Origin: Vitreoscilla sp.
GTDB lineage: Bacteria; Pseudomonadota; Gammaproteobacteria; Burkholderiales; Burkholderiaceae
DNA: 5,796 bases
Direction of reading: 5' to 3'
Assembly (NCBI GenBank): GCA_014378125.1
Contig: JACMOG010000945.1
Coordinates: 1 to 5,796, forward strand
The notes below the pieces were generated by a model. The model made no database searches. It was not told where the DNA came from and saw nothing but the letters and a program-made list of their open reading frames with translations. Below, piece by piece: positions 1 to 5,796 of the stretch. The first letter of the stretch is position 1. Every line of letters starts with the position of its first letter. A program made the position numbers and the translations under genes.

Positions 1-2207
1 GGCAGCGGCGCCGGCGTCGCCAGTGTCACGCTGGCGTCGCAGCGCCCGCCCGCGGGCGTGTTCTGCTGCCCCGCGATGCTGCCGCCCAGCAGGCGCACGC
101 GCTTGCGGATGCCGCCCAGGCCCAGGCCGGTGGACCAGTCCTTGGGCGTGCCGCCCACGCCGTTGTCGGCCACCGCCAGCTTCAGCTGGCCGTTGGCCAG
201 CTCGGCATGGATCGTGGCGTGCGTGGCATGCGCGAGGGCGATGATGTTGCTCACCAGCTCGCGCAGGATGCGCGTGAGGCCCGACCACTGCACCACGTTC
301 AGCTGGATCTCCCTGTCCTGCGTGAACGACCACTCCAGCGTGCAGCCGGTGGGCGCCAGGCGCTGGGCGATGTCGGCCTTCCATTCGGCGGCCGCGTGCG
401 ACAGGAAGTGCGTGGTGGCGGCCAGGCCGCGCGTGAGCGTCTTCAGGTCCTGCAACGTGTGGCGGACGTAGTCCTCCATCTCCGGGTTGGGCGCCTTGTA
501 CATCAGCGTGAGCAGGCGCGCGCCGATGTCGTCGTGCAGGTCCTGCGCGATGCGTCCACGCTCCTCGCTGCGGCCCTGTTCGATGGCGCGGTCGTGGGCC
601 ACCGCGCGGCGCAACTGTTCGACGATGCGGTCGGCCAGGCGCGCGTCCTCCGCGGTGAACAGGCGCTTGCCGCGCTCGGCGAAGCGCAGCACGATCAGGC
701 GGGGCCCGGGCGGCTCGCCGTCGTCGAACTGCGAGGGCGAGCCGGCGCCGGGCGGCGGCTCCACGGCCAGCGGCACCAGCAGGCCGGCGCCCCCCTCGTA
801 CCAGCGGGTGGTCTGCGTGAAGCCGGGCTCGTGGCGCGCCACCAGCGGCTGGAACACGGCGTGGAACAGCTCCAGCTGCCAGTCGGCGGCGCGCTCGGGC
901 TGCTCCTCCACCTTGCGCGCGATGCGCAGCAGGTGCTCGAACAGGCGCTCGGTGGTGACGGCGCGGGCGCCGATCATCTGGTCGAGCAGCCACTGGCGCG
1001 ACGCGGCGTACGCGCCCAGCGCCACGAACAGCGACGTGGTGATGGAGGCGAACTGGTTGAACGAGAACACCGCCACGAACAGCAGGTCGACCGACGTGGC
1101 CAGCGTGCTGACGCCGGCCAGCATCGCGAACTCGCGCATCATGTGCTGGGAGCGCGCGAGAAACGGCGACATCAGCAGCAGCGACGCGAAGAACACCGTC
1201 CAGATGCCCGGCACCGCGGTCACCAGCGACTGCACCTCGCCGGGCATGCGGTCGTTGAGCGACACCACGATGGTGACCAGCGCCAGGCTGCCGGTGGCCA
1301 CGATGCTCAGGCGCCGCACCACCGTGGCGTACGGATGCGGCGTGATGCGGTACGACCAGCCCAGCAGCCCCACGACCAGCAGGCCGGTGCCGAGCGACAA
1401 CGCCTCGCACCACCACCAGGCCTGCGGAAGGTCGAACGCCAGCGCCGCGCTGCTGAAGACGATGGCCACGATCCAGGCGAGCGCGGCCAGCGCGCGCCGA
1501 GGCGGCAGCGGCGTGGGATAGAGCAGGGTGGCGTTGAGCAGCGCGGCGCAGCTGACGATGTCGAGGGCCATGCGCAGCGCGGCCTCGTGCCCTTCCAGCA
1601 GGCTCACGTTGCCGATGCCGGGCACCGCGTCGACGGCGGCCAGCAGCAACTGCGCCGCCTGGCACTGCGCCATCACCACGAACAGCAGGTTGCGCGCGTC
1701 CTGGCGCAACAGGATGACCACGGCGCCCACCAGCTCCAGCGCGAGCCCCAGCCCGCACAGCAACCAGAACGTGATGCCCAGCGCGGCGTAGCCGCGCGGA
1801 TGCGGCGTGACCTGCGCGCTCATCCGGTCGGTGAAGCCCAGCACCACCGGCACGCCCGACTCGAGCACGCGAGCCATCTGGCGCTGCTGGCGGGCGGCGG
1901 CCGCGCGTTCGGCGTCGTTTGCCATCCAGCGGGTGGAGTTGACGACGCGGCGGCCGTCCACGTACAGCGGCGCGAGGCCGGGGGCGACGATCACTTCCAG
2001 CGAATGTCCCAGCGCGGGACGCATGAACGGCAGGTCGGTGGCGATCAGCTGCAGGTGGCCACTGCCGTCGAGGCGCCAGCGCGCGTCGAGGTCGGGCGTC
2101 TGCGCGAGCGTGCGCGCGAGCACCACCACGCACAGGGAGGCGAGCAGGGCGACCGGCAGCAGCAGCAGCCGGCGCCAGCCCATCGGCCGGACGCGCGCCG
2201 GGCTCAT
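1..2207 (-). CDS. Multi-pass membrane sensor histidine kinase, NarX/HisKA_3 type (3' end outside window)
   Basis: Sensor kinase of a two-component system in the inner membrane, expected to phosphorylate the regulator encoded just upstream. The frame is open from ATG 2207 to the window edge (735 full codons, no stop reached). Residues 13-33 form a signal anchor. Residues about 34-138 look periplasmic and match no domain I can name. Residues about 140-402 hold some eight further hydrophobic helices. Residues about 415-540 look like a degenerate GAF domain ending in an LFTAEDARLADRI stretch. The HisKA_3 helix has ERGRIAQDLHDDIGARL with phosphoacceptor His558. The HATPase domain shows the N box (RELVSN, Asn654), G1 box (DNGVGG, 681-686) and G2 box (GLGLGG, 694-699). 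The sequence stops in the last strand of that domain, so few residues are probably missing. An in-frame ATG at 2183 is an alternative start; neither start has a clear Shine-Dalgarno. Translation is probably coupled to the regulator, whose stop lies 22 nt upstream. The ligand is unknown. Confidence 0.93.
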   Translation of the reverse strand, partial: MSPARVRPMGWRRLLLLPVALLASLCVVVLARTLAQTPDLDARWRLDGSGHLQLIATDLPFMRPALGHSLEVIVAPGLAPLYVDGRRVVNSTRWMANDAERAAAARQQRQMARVLESGVPVVLGFTDRMSAQVTPHPRGYAALGITFWLLCGLGLALELVGAVVILLRQDARNLLFVVMAQCQAAQLLLAAVDAVPGIGNVSLLEGHEAALRMALDIVSCAALLNATLLYPTPLPPRRALAALAWIVAIVFSSAALAFDLPQAWWWCEALSLGTGLLVVGLLGWSYRITPHPYATVVRRLSIVATGSLALVTIVVSLNDRMPGEVQSLVTAVPGIWTVFFASLLLMSPFLARSQHMMREFAMLAGVSTLATSVDLLFVAVFSFNQFASITTSLFVALGAYAASRQWLLDQMIGARAVTTERLFEHLLRIARKVEEQPERAADWQLELFHAVFQPLVARHEPGFTQTTRWYEGGAGLLVPLAVEPPPGAGSPSQFDDGEPPGPRLIVLRFAERGKRLFTAEDARLADRIVEQLRRAVAHDRAIEQGRSEERGRIAQDLHDDIGARLLTLMYKAPNPEMEDYVRHTLQDLKTLTRGLAATTHFLSHAAAEWKADIAQRLAPTGCTLEWSFTQDREIQLNVVQWSGLTRILRELVSNIIALAHATHATIHAELANGQLKLAVADNGVGGTPKDWSTGLGLGGIRKRVRLLGGSIAGQQNTPAGGRCDASVTLATPAPL

Positions 2208-2229
2208 CCGATCGAGCGCGTGCCGGCTC

Positions 2230-3012
2230 TCAGACGAGCCCCTGCTTGCTGGCAAGCACGGCCGCCTCGGCGCGGCTGGACACGTTGAGCTTGCGGTAGA
2301 TCGACTTGATGTGATCGTTGACGGTGAACCACTTGATCGTCATCAGGGCCGCGATCTCCTTGATCGTGAAGCCCTTGCTGAGGAACGTGAGCACCTCCAC
2401 CTCGCGCGGCGTCAGCGCGGGCAAGTCGAGCGCGGGCTCGATCACCACCGGCGACGGCGAGGCGAAGGCCAGCGCCGACGTGAACGTGGACGCGGGCGCC
2501 GAGCTGCGCAGCGCGGCGCCGTTGCCCTCGTCGGTGATGCGGCGGTTCATGCCGGTTCGGGTATTGGTACGGAAGTGGCCCAGCAGCCGGCGCGCGATGG
2601 CCGGCGACAGCGGCGGCTCGCCGCGCACGATCTTCTGGAGTTCTTCCACAAGCAGCTCGAAGCGGTCTTCCTTCAGCAGGTAGCCGTCGGCGCCGGATTG
2701 CAGCGCCGGAAACAGGTGCTCGTCGTCGGAATACAGCGTGGTGACGATCTTGGTGGCCGGGTACTGGCGCAGCTCCTCCAGCAACTCGAGGCCGGAGCCG
2801 TCGGGCAGCTCGAGGTCGACCAGCACCAGCTTGAACGGATCCACCCCGTGGTATCCCTGGGCGCCTCCGGCGATGCTCACCGCGCGGCGGGCGGTTTCGA
2901 GGTCGCCCGCCTCGACGATGGTGATGGTGTCCGAGAAGCTCTCGCGTACCACGCGTCCGAGGAATTCCCGCGCTGCGGGGTTGTCCTCGAGGATCAAAAC
3001 CTTGACTGCCAT
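2230..3012 (-). CDS. NarL/LuxR-family DNA-binding response regulator
   Basis: Cytoplasmic transcription factor of 260 residues, presumed partner of the adjacent kinase. The N-terminal receiver domain (about 3-130) shows the acidic pair Glu9-Asp10, phosphoacceptor Asp66 in LVLVDLELPDGSG, the Thr91/Thr92 switch position, and Lys114 in LLKED. The C-terminal LuxR helix-turn-helix (about 198-260) begins LTPREVEVLTFLSKG and contains the recognition-helix region FTVNDHIKSIYRKLNV. Two features are longer than in NarL: about ten extra residues between receiver helix 2 and strand 3 (about 46-60), and about 50 residues of Ser/Ala/Pro/Thr-rich linker (about 149-197) before the helix-turn-helix. The start at 3012 is supported by an AAGGGG Shine-Dalgarno six bases upstream. 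It is first in a regulator-kinase operon; its gene lies downstream of the quinone oxidoreductase on the same strand after 164 nt. Target genes cannot be told from the sequence, although autoregulation is plausible given the palindrome upstream. Confidence 0.95.
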   Translation of the reverse strand: MAVKVLILEDNPAAREFLGRVVRESFSDTITIVEAGDLETARRAVSIAGGAQGYHGVDPFKLVLVDLELPDGSGLELLEELRQYPATKIVTTLYSDDEHLFPALQSGADGYLLKEDRFELLVEELQKIVRGEPPLSPAIARRLLGHFRTNTRTGMNRRITDEGNGAALRSSAPASTFTSALAFASPSPVVIEPALDLPALTPREVEVLTFLSKGFTIKEIAALMTIKWFTVNDHIKSIYRKLNVSSRAEAAVLASKQGLV

Positions 3013-3018
3013 GACGTT

Positions 3019-3024
3019 CCCCTT
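3019..3024 (-). promoter_or_regulatory. Shine-Dalgarno of the response regulator
   Basis: The minus strand reads AAAGGGGAACGTC before the ATG at 3012. AAGGGG lies six bases from the start codon, a good ribosome-binding site, and it decides the start at 3012. Confidence 0.7.
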
Positions 3025-3045
3025 TGCCTGCCTGTGTCGCGCCTG

Positions 3046-3062
3046 ACGGAATGGACTTCCGT
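3046..3062. repeat. Perfect inverted repeat ACGGAA-N5-TTCCGT, candidate operator
   Basis: Six-base arms ACGGAA (3046-3051) and TTCCGT (3057-3062) are separated by TGGAC. The 17-bp element ends 33 nt upstream of the regulator start. Its size fits a dimeric helix-turn-helix protein, so autoregulation by the encoded LuxR-type regulator is a possibility. Transcribed, it could also form a small leader hairpin. The symmetry is seen directly; the role is inferred. Confidence 0.45.
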
Positions 3063-3111
3063 TCGTTGACGCGATCCTGGAATGCTAGCGAACCGATTGC
3101 CCCGCCGCATC

Positions 3112-3124
3112 CCCCGTTTCGGGG
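3112..3124. repeat. Short perfect inverted repeat CCCCG-TTT-CGGGG
   Basis: Five-base GC arms flank a three-base TTT centre, within the intergenic region between the oxidoreductase and the response regulator. It could form a tight hairpin, but no T-run follows on either strand, so it is not a standard intrinsic terminator. An outer GCCCCG (3099-3104) could alternatively pair with CGGGGC (3120-3125). In DNA this GC-rich a five-base repeat may arise by chance. Confidence 0.3.
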
Positions 3125-3176
3125 CAGCCAAATGGGGGGAATTGCCTGTTGGGGCACGTCGCGCGGGGCCTTTGCC

Positions 3177-4169
3177 TCAGGTTTCCAGCAGCGCGTCCGG
3201 CACCATCACGAGCTTGCCCAGGATCTGCCTGTTCTCCAGGCGATGGTACGCGTCCGCGAGCCGCGACAGGGGAATGATTTCGTCGATCACGGGCTTCACG
3301 AGCCCGCGCGCGTACTGCGCGGCCAGCACGCCCAGCATGCGGGCGTTGGCCGCCGGCTCGCGGCGCACGAAGTCGCCCCAGAACACGCCGACGATGGATG
3401 CGCCCTTCAGCAGCGGCAGGTTCCACGGCAGGGCGGGGATGCCGCCCTCGGCGAAGCCGATGACCAGGTAGCGGCCGCGCCAGGCGATCGCGCGGAAGGC
3501 CGGTTCGGCATGCGAGCCGCCCACAGGGTCGAAGACGACGTCCACGCCCTTGCCCTTGGTGGCGTCCTTCAGGGCGTCACGCAAAGGCATGGTGGCGTAG
3601 TTGATCGCCACGTCGGCGCCGATCTGGCGGCACAGGCCGCACTTGGCGTCGGTGGACGCAGCGGCGATGACGGTGGCGCCGGCCGCCTTGGCGATCTGGA
3701 TGGCCGCGGTGCCGACGCCGCCGGCCGCGCCCAGCACCAGCACCGTCTCGCCGGCCTGCAGCGCCGCGCGGTCGATCAGCGCGGGGTGCGCGGTGCCGTA
3801 GGTGAACGCGAAGGCCGCGGCGTCGCGCAGCGGGGAGCCCGCGGGCAGCGGCATCACCTGCATCGCCTTGACGACGGCGTGGGTGGCGAAGCCGCCGTGG
3901 CCGCCCAGCGCCGTCACGGGCATGCCGGGCCGCAGGTGGCGCACGTCGGCGCCCACGGCCTCGATGATGCCGGCGAACTCGGCCCCGGGCGCGAACGGCA
4001 GCTCGGGGCGCATCTGGTACTTGCCCTGCCCGCTCAGCAGGTCGGGGAAGTTGAGCGACGCCGCGTGGATGGCGACCAGCACCTCGTCGGCCGCGGGCTG
4101 CGGGGTGGGGCGCTCGCGCCATTGCAGGGCGGCGGGGCCGTCCAGCGTTTCACACATCCAGGCTTGCAT
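3177..4169 (-). CDS. Zinc-independent NADPH:quinone oxidoreductase family (MDR superfamily)
   Basis: Cytoplasmic 330-residue oxidoreductase of the quinone oxidoreductase/COG0604 type, expected to reduce quinones or other electrophilic carbonyl or enone substrates with NAD(P)H; the actual substrate is not readable. The GroES-like domain covers about 1-125, with SLNFPDLLSGQGKY (38-51) and the PGAEFAG motif (61-67). The Rossmann nucleotide-binding fold begins at LVLGAAGGVGTAAIQIAKAAG (144-164, glycine motif 147-153) and continues through DVVFDPVGG (210-218). The C-terminal part has GRYLVIGFAEGGIP and LPWNLPLLKGASIVGVFWG, typical of this subfamily. The Cys and His zinc ligands of alcohol dehydrogenases are absent, but a Cys177-Gly-Leu-Cys180 pair sits in the cofactor domain. 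The start at 4169 is supported by GGGAG eight bases upstream. The open frame runs further upstream, but that part only mirrors surE. It diverges from surE; no functional link to the two-component pair is evident. Confidence 0.93.
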   Translation of the reverse strand: MQAWMCETLDGPAALQWRERPTPQPAADEVLVAIHAASLNFPDLLSGQGKYQMRPELPFAPGAEFAGIIEAVGADVRHLRPGMPVTALGGHGGFATHAVVKAMQVMPLPAGSPLRDAAAFAFTYGTAHPALIDRAALQAGETVLVLGAAGGVGTAAIQIAKAAGATVIAAASTDAKCGLCRQIGADVAINYATMPLRDALKDATKGKGVDVVFDPVGGSHAEPAFRAIAWRGRYLVIGFAEGGIPALPWNLPLLKGASIVGVFWGDFVRREPAANARMLGVLAAQYARGLVKPVIDEIIPLSRLADAYHRLENRQILGKLVMVPDALLET

Positions 4170-4177
4170 GGCGTCGA

Positions 4178-4182
4178 CTCCC
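4178..4182 (-). promoter_or_regulatory. Shine-Dalgarno of the quinone oxidoreductase
   Basis: GGGAG on the minus strand, eight bases before the ATG at 4169. It supports this start over longer readings of the open frame. Confidence 0.6.
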
Positions 4183-4200
4183 GTTCTTTGATGACTGGCG

Positions 4201-4206
4201 ATGATA
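4201..4206 (-). promoter_or_regulatory. Possible -10 box of the quinone oxidoreductase
   Basis: TATCAT on the minus strand matches the sigma-70 -10 consensus at five of six positions. It would start transcription near 4194, giving a leader of about 25 nt that includes the GGGAG ribosome site. No good -35 hexamer is found at 16-18 bp spacing, so this is a tentative call. Confidence 0.35.
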
Positions 4207-4256
4207 AGGATGCCACGCGGCGTCCACAGTCGCCGGGGTGACGCTGTCGCGCTGCC

Positions 4257-4262
4257 TACAAT
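4257..4262 (+). promoter_or_regulatory. -10-like TACAAT immediately before surE
   Basis: TACAAT matches the sigma-70 -10 consensus at five of six positions and ends six bases before the surE ATG at 4269. Transcription usually starts about seven bases after the box, which falls on the first base of the start codon. No Shine-Dalgarno is visible before surE, consistent with a leaderless transcript. No convincing -35 hexamer lies at 16-18 bp spacing (nearest candidate GTGACG is only 13 bp away). Confidence 0.5.
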
Positions 4263-4268
4263 GAGCCC

Positions 4269-5042
4269 ATGCGCATCCTCATCGCCAACGACGACGGCTA
4301 CCTGGCCCCGGGCCTGGTGGCCCTCGTCGAGGCGTGCCGCGGGCTGGGCGACATCGACGTCATCGCGCCCGAACAGAACGCCAGCGGCATGTCCAACTCC
4401 CTCACGCTGGGGCGCCCGCTGTCGGTGTTCACCGCGCGCGGCGGCCCGTCCGACGGCTTCCGGGTGGTCAACGGCACGCCGTCCGACTGCGTGCACGTGG
4501 CCATGACGGGCCTGCTCGACGGCCGCCCCGATCTGGTGATCTCGGGCATCAACAACGGCGAGAACATGGGCGACGACACGCTCTACTCTGGCACCGTGGC
4601 CGCGGCGATGGAGGGCTTCCTGTTCGGGGTGCCTGCCATCGCGTTCTCGCTCCAGCACAAGGGCTGGGCCCACGTCGACGCCGCCGCTCGCGGGGCGCGT
4701 CGGGTGGTGGAGGCCACGCTGGCGCATCCGTCGTTCGGCCAGCCCGGCGCGGCGCCGTGGCTGCTCAACGTCAACTTCCCCGACCGGCCCGACGCCGGCA
4801 GCGTGCCCTGGGCCACCACGCGCCTGGGCCGGCGCCACGCCAGCGAGCCGGTGGTGGTGCAGAAGAACCCGCGCGGCGAGCCGATCTACTGGATCGGGCC
4901 CGCGGGCGACGCGCGCGAGGCCGGCGCCGGCACCGACTTCCATGCGGTGGCCAACGGGCGCGTGTCCATCACGCCGCTGCAGGTCGACCTCACCGACCAC
5001 GCGACGCTCGGTGGCTGGTCGGCCCGGCTGGGCCTCGAATGA
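4269..5042 (+). CDS. surE: 5'/3'-nucleotidase SurE (stationary-phase survival protein)
   Basis: Cytoplasmic metal-dependent phosphatase that removes phosphate from nucleoside 5'- and 3'-monophosphates; family members also act on short polyphosphate. The protein has 257 residues, against about 253 in E. coli. Expected metal ligands are present: Asp8-Asp9 in [10 protein letters not shown], Ser39 in the ASGMSNSLT stretch, and Asn95 in ISGINNG. Other family signatures follow: GTPSDCV (69-75), [16 protein letters not shown] (101-116), LNVNFPD (166-172), TRLGRRH (184-190), YWIGP (207-211) and [22 protein letters not shown] (221-242). Nothing looks truncated or replaced. The ATG at 4269 gives the canonical N-terminus; the ATG at 4261 is in another frame. 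Its stop overlaps the pcm start, so the two are almost certainly co-transcribed and translationally coupled. It diverges from the oxidoreductase across 99 nt. Confidence 0.97.
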   Translation: MRILIANDDGYLAPGLVALVEACRGLGDIDVIAPEQNASGMSNSLTLGRPLSVFTARGGPSDGFRVVNGTPSDCVHVAMTGLLDGRPDLVISGINNGENMGDDTLYSGTVAAAMEGFLFGVPAIAFSLQHKGWAHVDAAARGARRVVEATLAHPSFGQPGAAPWLLNVNFPDRPDAGSVPWATTRLGRRHASEPVVVQKNPRGEPIYWIGPAGDAREAGAGTDFHAVANGRVSITPLQVDLTDHATLGGWSARLGLE

Positions 5043-5796
5043 CCGGGGACGGCCCCCCGCGCGCCAAGCGCTTCCCGGCCCAATGGTCGAGCAACACCCG
5101 GCCCGCCGTGGCCAGCGGCACCGCTCGCAATCCGCTTCGCCCTCAGGCGCTGCTGCACCAGGCCGCGCAGGACGCCGCCCGCCACGTGGTGCCCACCGGC
5201 CTCGGGCTGGACAACGGCCCCATGCGCGAGCGCATGGTGGGACGCCTGCGCAACGAGGGCATCACCACGGCGTCGTTGCTGGCCGCGTTCTCGGCCGTGC
5301 CGCGCCACCGCTTCGTGGACACCGCGCTCGCCATCCAGGCCTACGAGGACACCAGCCTGCCCATCGGCCTGGGCCAGACCATCTCCAAGCCGTCCGTGGT
5401 GGCGCGCCAGCTGCAATGGCTGTTCGACGGCGCCAACGCGTCGCGCCAGGGCCACCTGGGCCGCACGCTCGAGATCGGCACCGGCTGCGGCTACCAGACG
5501 GCGCTGCTGGCGCGGCTGCCGCCCACCGTCATCTCCATCGAGCGCCTGCAGCCGCTGCACCAGCTGGCACGGCGCAACCTGGACGCCGTGGGCGTGCCCG
5601 GCGTGCGCCTGGTGCACGGCGACGGGCGCCTGGGCCATTCGCCCAACGCGCCCTACGACAGCATCGTGGCCGCGGCCGGCGGCGAGGACATCCCGCCCGC
5701 CTGGCTCGCCCAGCTGGCGCTCGGCGGGCGCCTGGTGGCACCCACCGCGATGCCGGACCTGGCCGGACACGCGCTGGTGATCGTAGATCGAATCCC
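5039..5796 (+). CDS. pcm: Protein-L-isoaspartate O-methyltransferase (3' end outside window)
   Basis: S-adenosylmethionine-dependent enzyme that methylates abnormal L-isoaspartyl residues in aged proteins so that they can revert to aspartate. The frame is open from ATG 5039 to the window edge (252 full codons, no stop reached). Residues 107-122 ([16 protein letters not shown]) are the family substrate-site signature with Ser116. [17 protein letters not shown] (144-160) is SAM motif [10 protein letters not shown] (165-173), HGDGRLG (193-199) and [30 protein letters not shown] (206-235) follow the family order. The first 60 or so residues, including a basic, polar start, have no counterpart in the 208-residue E. 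coli enzyme, whose start aligns near Met66 here. The start at 5039 overlaps the surE stop (ATGA), which favours it and coupled translation. After GGRLVAP the usual PVG wording is replaced by PTAM. I infer that the missing part is the short C-terminal region. Confidence 0.95.
   Translation, partial: MTGDGPPRAKRFPAQWSSNTRPAVASGTARNPLRPQALLHQAAQDAARHVVPTGLGLDNGPMRERMVGRLRNEGITTASLLAAFSAVPRHRFVDTALAIQAYEDTSLPIGLGQTISKPSVVARQLQWLFDGANASRQGHLGRTLEIGTGCGYQTALLARLPPTVISIERLQPLHQLARRNLDAVGVPGVRLVHGDGRLGHSPNAPYDSIVAAAGGEDIPPAWLAQLALGGRLVAPTAMPDLAGHALVIVDRI

Larger units (their letters stand above)
3013..3176 (-). promoter_or_regulatory. Intergenic region and likely promoter of the regulator-kinase operon
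   Basis: These 164 nt separate the stop of the oxidoreductase from the start of the response regulator, both on the minus strand. I find no convincing intrinsic terminator (no GC hairpin followed by a T-run). A weak minus-strand -10-like TAGCAT lies at 3082-3087 without a good -35 partner. Two perfect inverted repeats are present: 3046-3062 and 3112-3124. The gap size and the palindromes suggest the two-component operon has its own promoter, but read-through from the oxidoreductase cannot be excluded. Confidence 0.45.

Noticed and set aside
207..2288. A 693-codon plus-strand open frame opposite the kinase
   Set aside because: It is antisense to a kinase with intact motifs throughout, and its product is rich in Arg, His, Gln and Ala with no domain, as expected from the reverse of GC-rich coding DNA.
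1807..3069. 420-codon plus-strand open frame spanning the kinase-regulator junction
   Set aside because: It is antisense to two genes with complete family motifs and its product has no recognisable domain.
3085..3103. Possible sigma-54 -24/-12 promoter before the regulator (GG-N10-GC on the minus strand)
   Set aside because: The GG and GC spacing fits, but the surrounding consensus bases match poorly, and no sigma-54 activator is encoded nearby.
3150..3176. Intrinsic terminator after the quinone oxidoreductase
   Set aside because: The GGGG runs here are all on the same strand and do not pair, and no T-run follows on the minus strand.
4218..4235. Inverted repeat CGGCG-N8-CGCCG in the surE upstream region
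   Set aside because: Five-base arms made only of G and C with an eight-base spacer are expected by chance in DNA this GC-rich.
4170..5000. Upstream extension of the oxidoreductase frame on the minus strand (open to 5000)
   Set aside because: The extra part is antisense to surE, has no family similarity, and a good ribosome site supports the start at 4169.
4886..5770. 294-codon minus-strand open frame opposite surE/pcm
   Set aside because: It is antisense to the conserved methyltransferase motifs of Pcm and looks like a GC-driven shadow frame.

Overview
This is GC-rich DNA (roughly 70% G+C by eye) with strong G/C preference at third codon positions. The gene content and protein wording (SurE, a Pcm with a long N-terminus, a NarL-type two-component pair) fit a betaproteobacterium of the order Burkholderiales. 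The genus cannot be fixed from this window.

Layout. Three genes lie on the minus strand in the right half-to-left direction. First is a zinc-independent quinone oxidoreductase-type MDR enzyme (3177-4169). After a 164-nt gap comes a NarL/LuxR-family response regulator (2230-3012). Then, 22 nt after its stop codon, comes a membrane sensor histidine kinase (2207 down past base 1, 3' end cut off by the window edge). From a 99-nt divergent intergenic region, two genes run rightward on the plus strand: surE (4269-5042) and pcm (5039-5796, cut off at the right edge). These two overlap by the four bases ATGA.

How the genes work together. The response regulator and kinase form one two-component system transcribed regulator first. 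The kinase has a periplasmic segment, eight to ten predicted membrane helices, a degenerate GAF-like region, a HisKA_3 phosphoacceptor helix (His558) and an HATPase domain. The regulator has Asp66 as phosphoacceptor and a LuxR-type helix-turn-helix. The signal and target genes are unknown. A perfect 6-bp-arm inverted repeat lies 33 nt upstream of the regulator start and is a candidate operator or leader hairpin. surE-pcm is the conserved stationary-phase/repair pair (5'/3'-nucleotidase and protein L-isoaspartyl methyltransferase). In many proteobacteria nlpD and rpoS follow it, but here that would lie beyond the window.

Assessment. I see no mobile element, CRISPR array, RNA gene or clearly undescribed system; this is mainly ordinary chromosomal sequence. 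The points most worth a second look are: a TACAAT box placed so that surE may be transcribed without a leader; the palindromes upstream of the two-component operon; the extra linker and REC insertion in the regulator; and the uncharacterised input half of the kinase.
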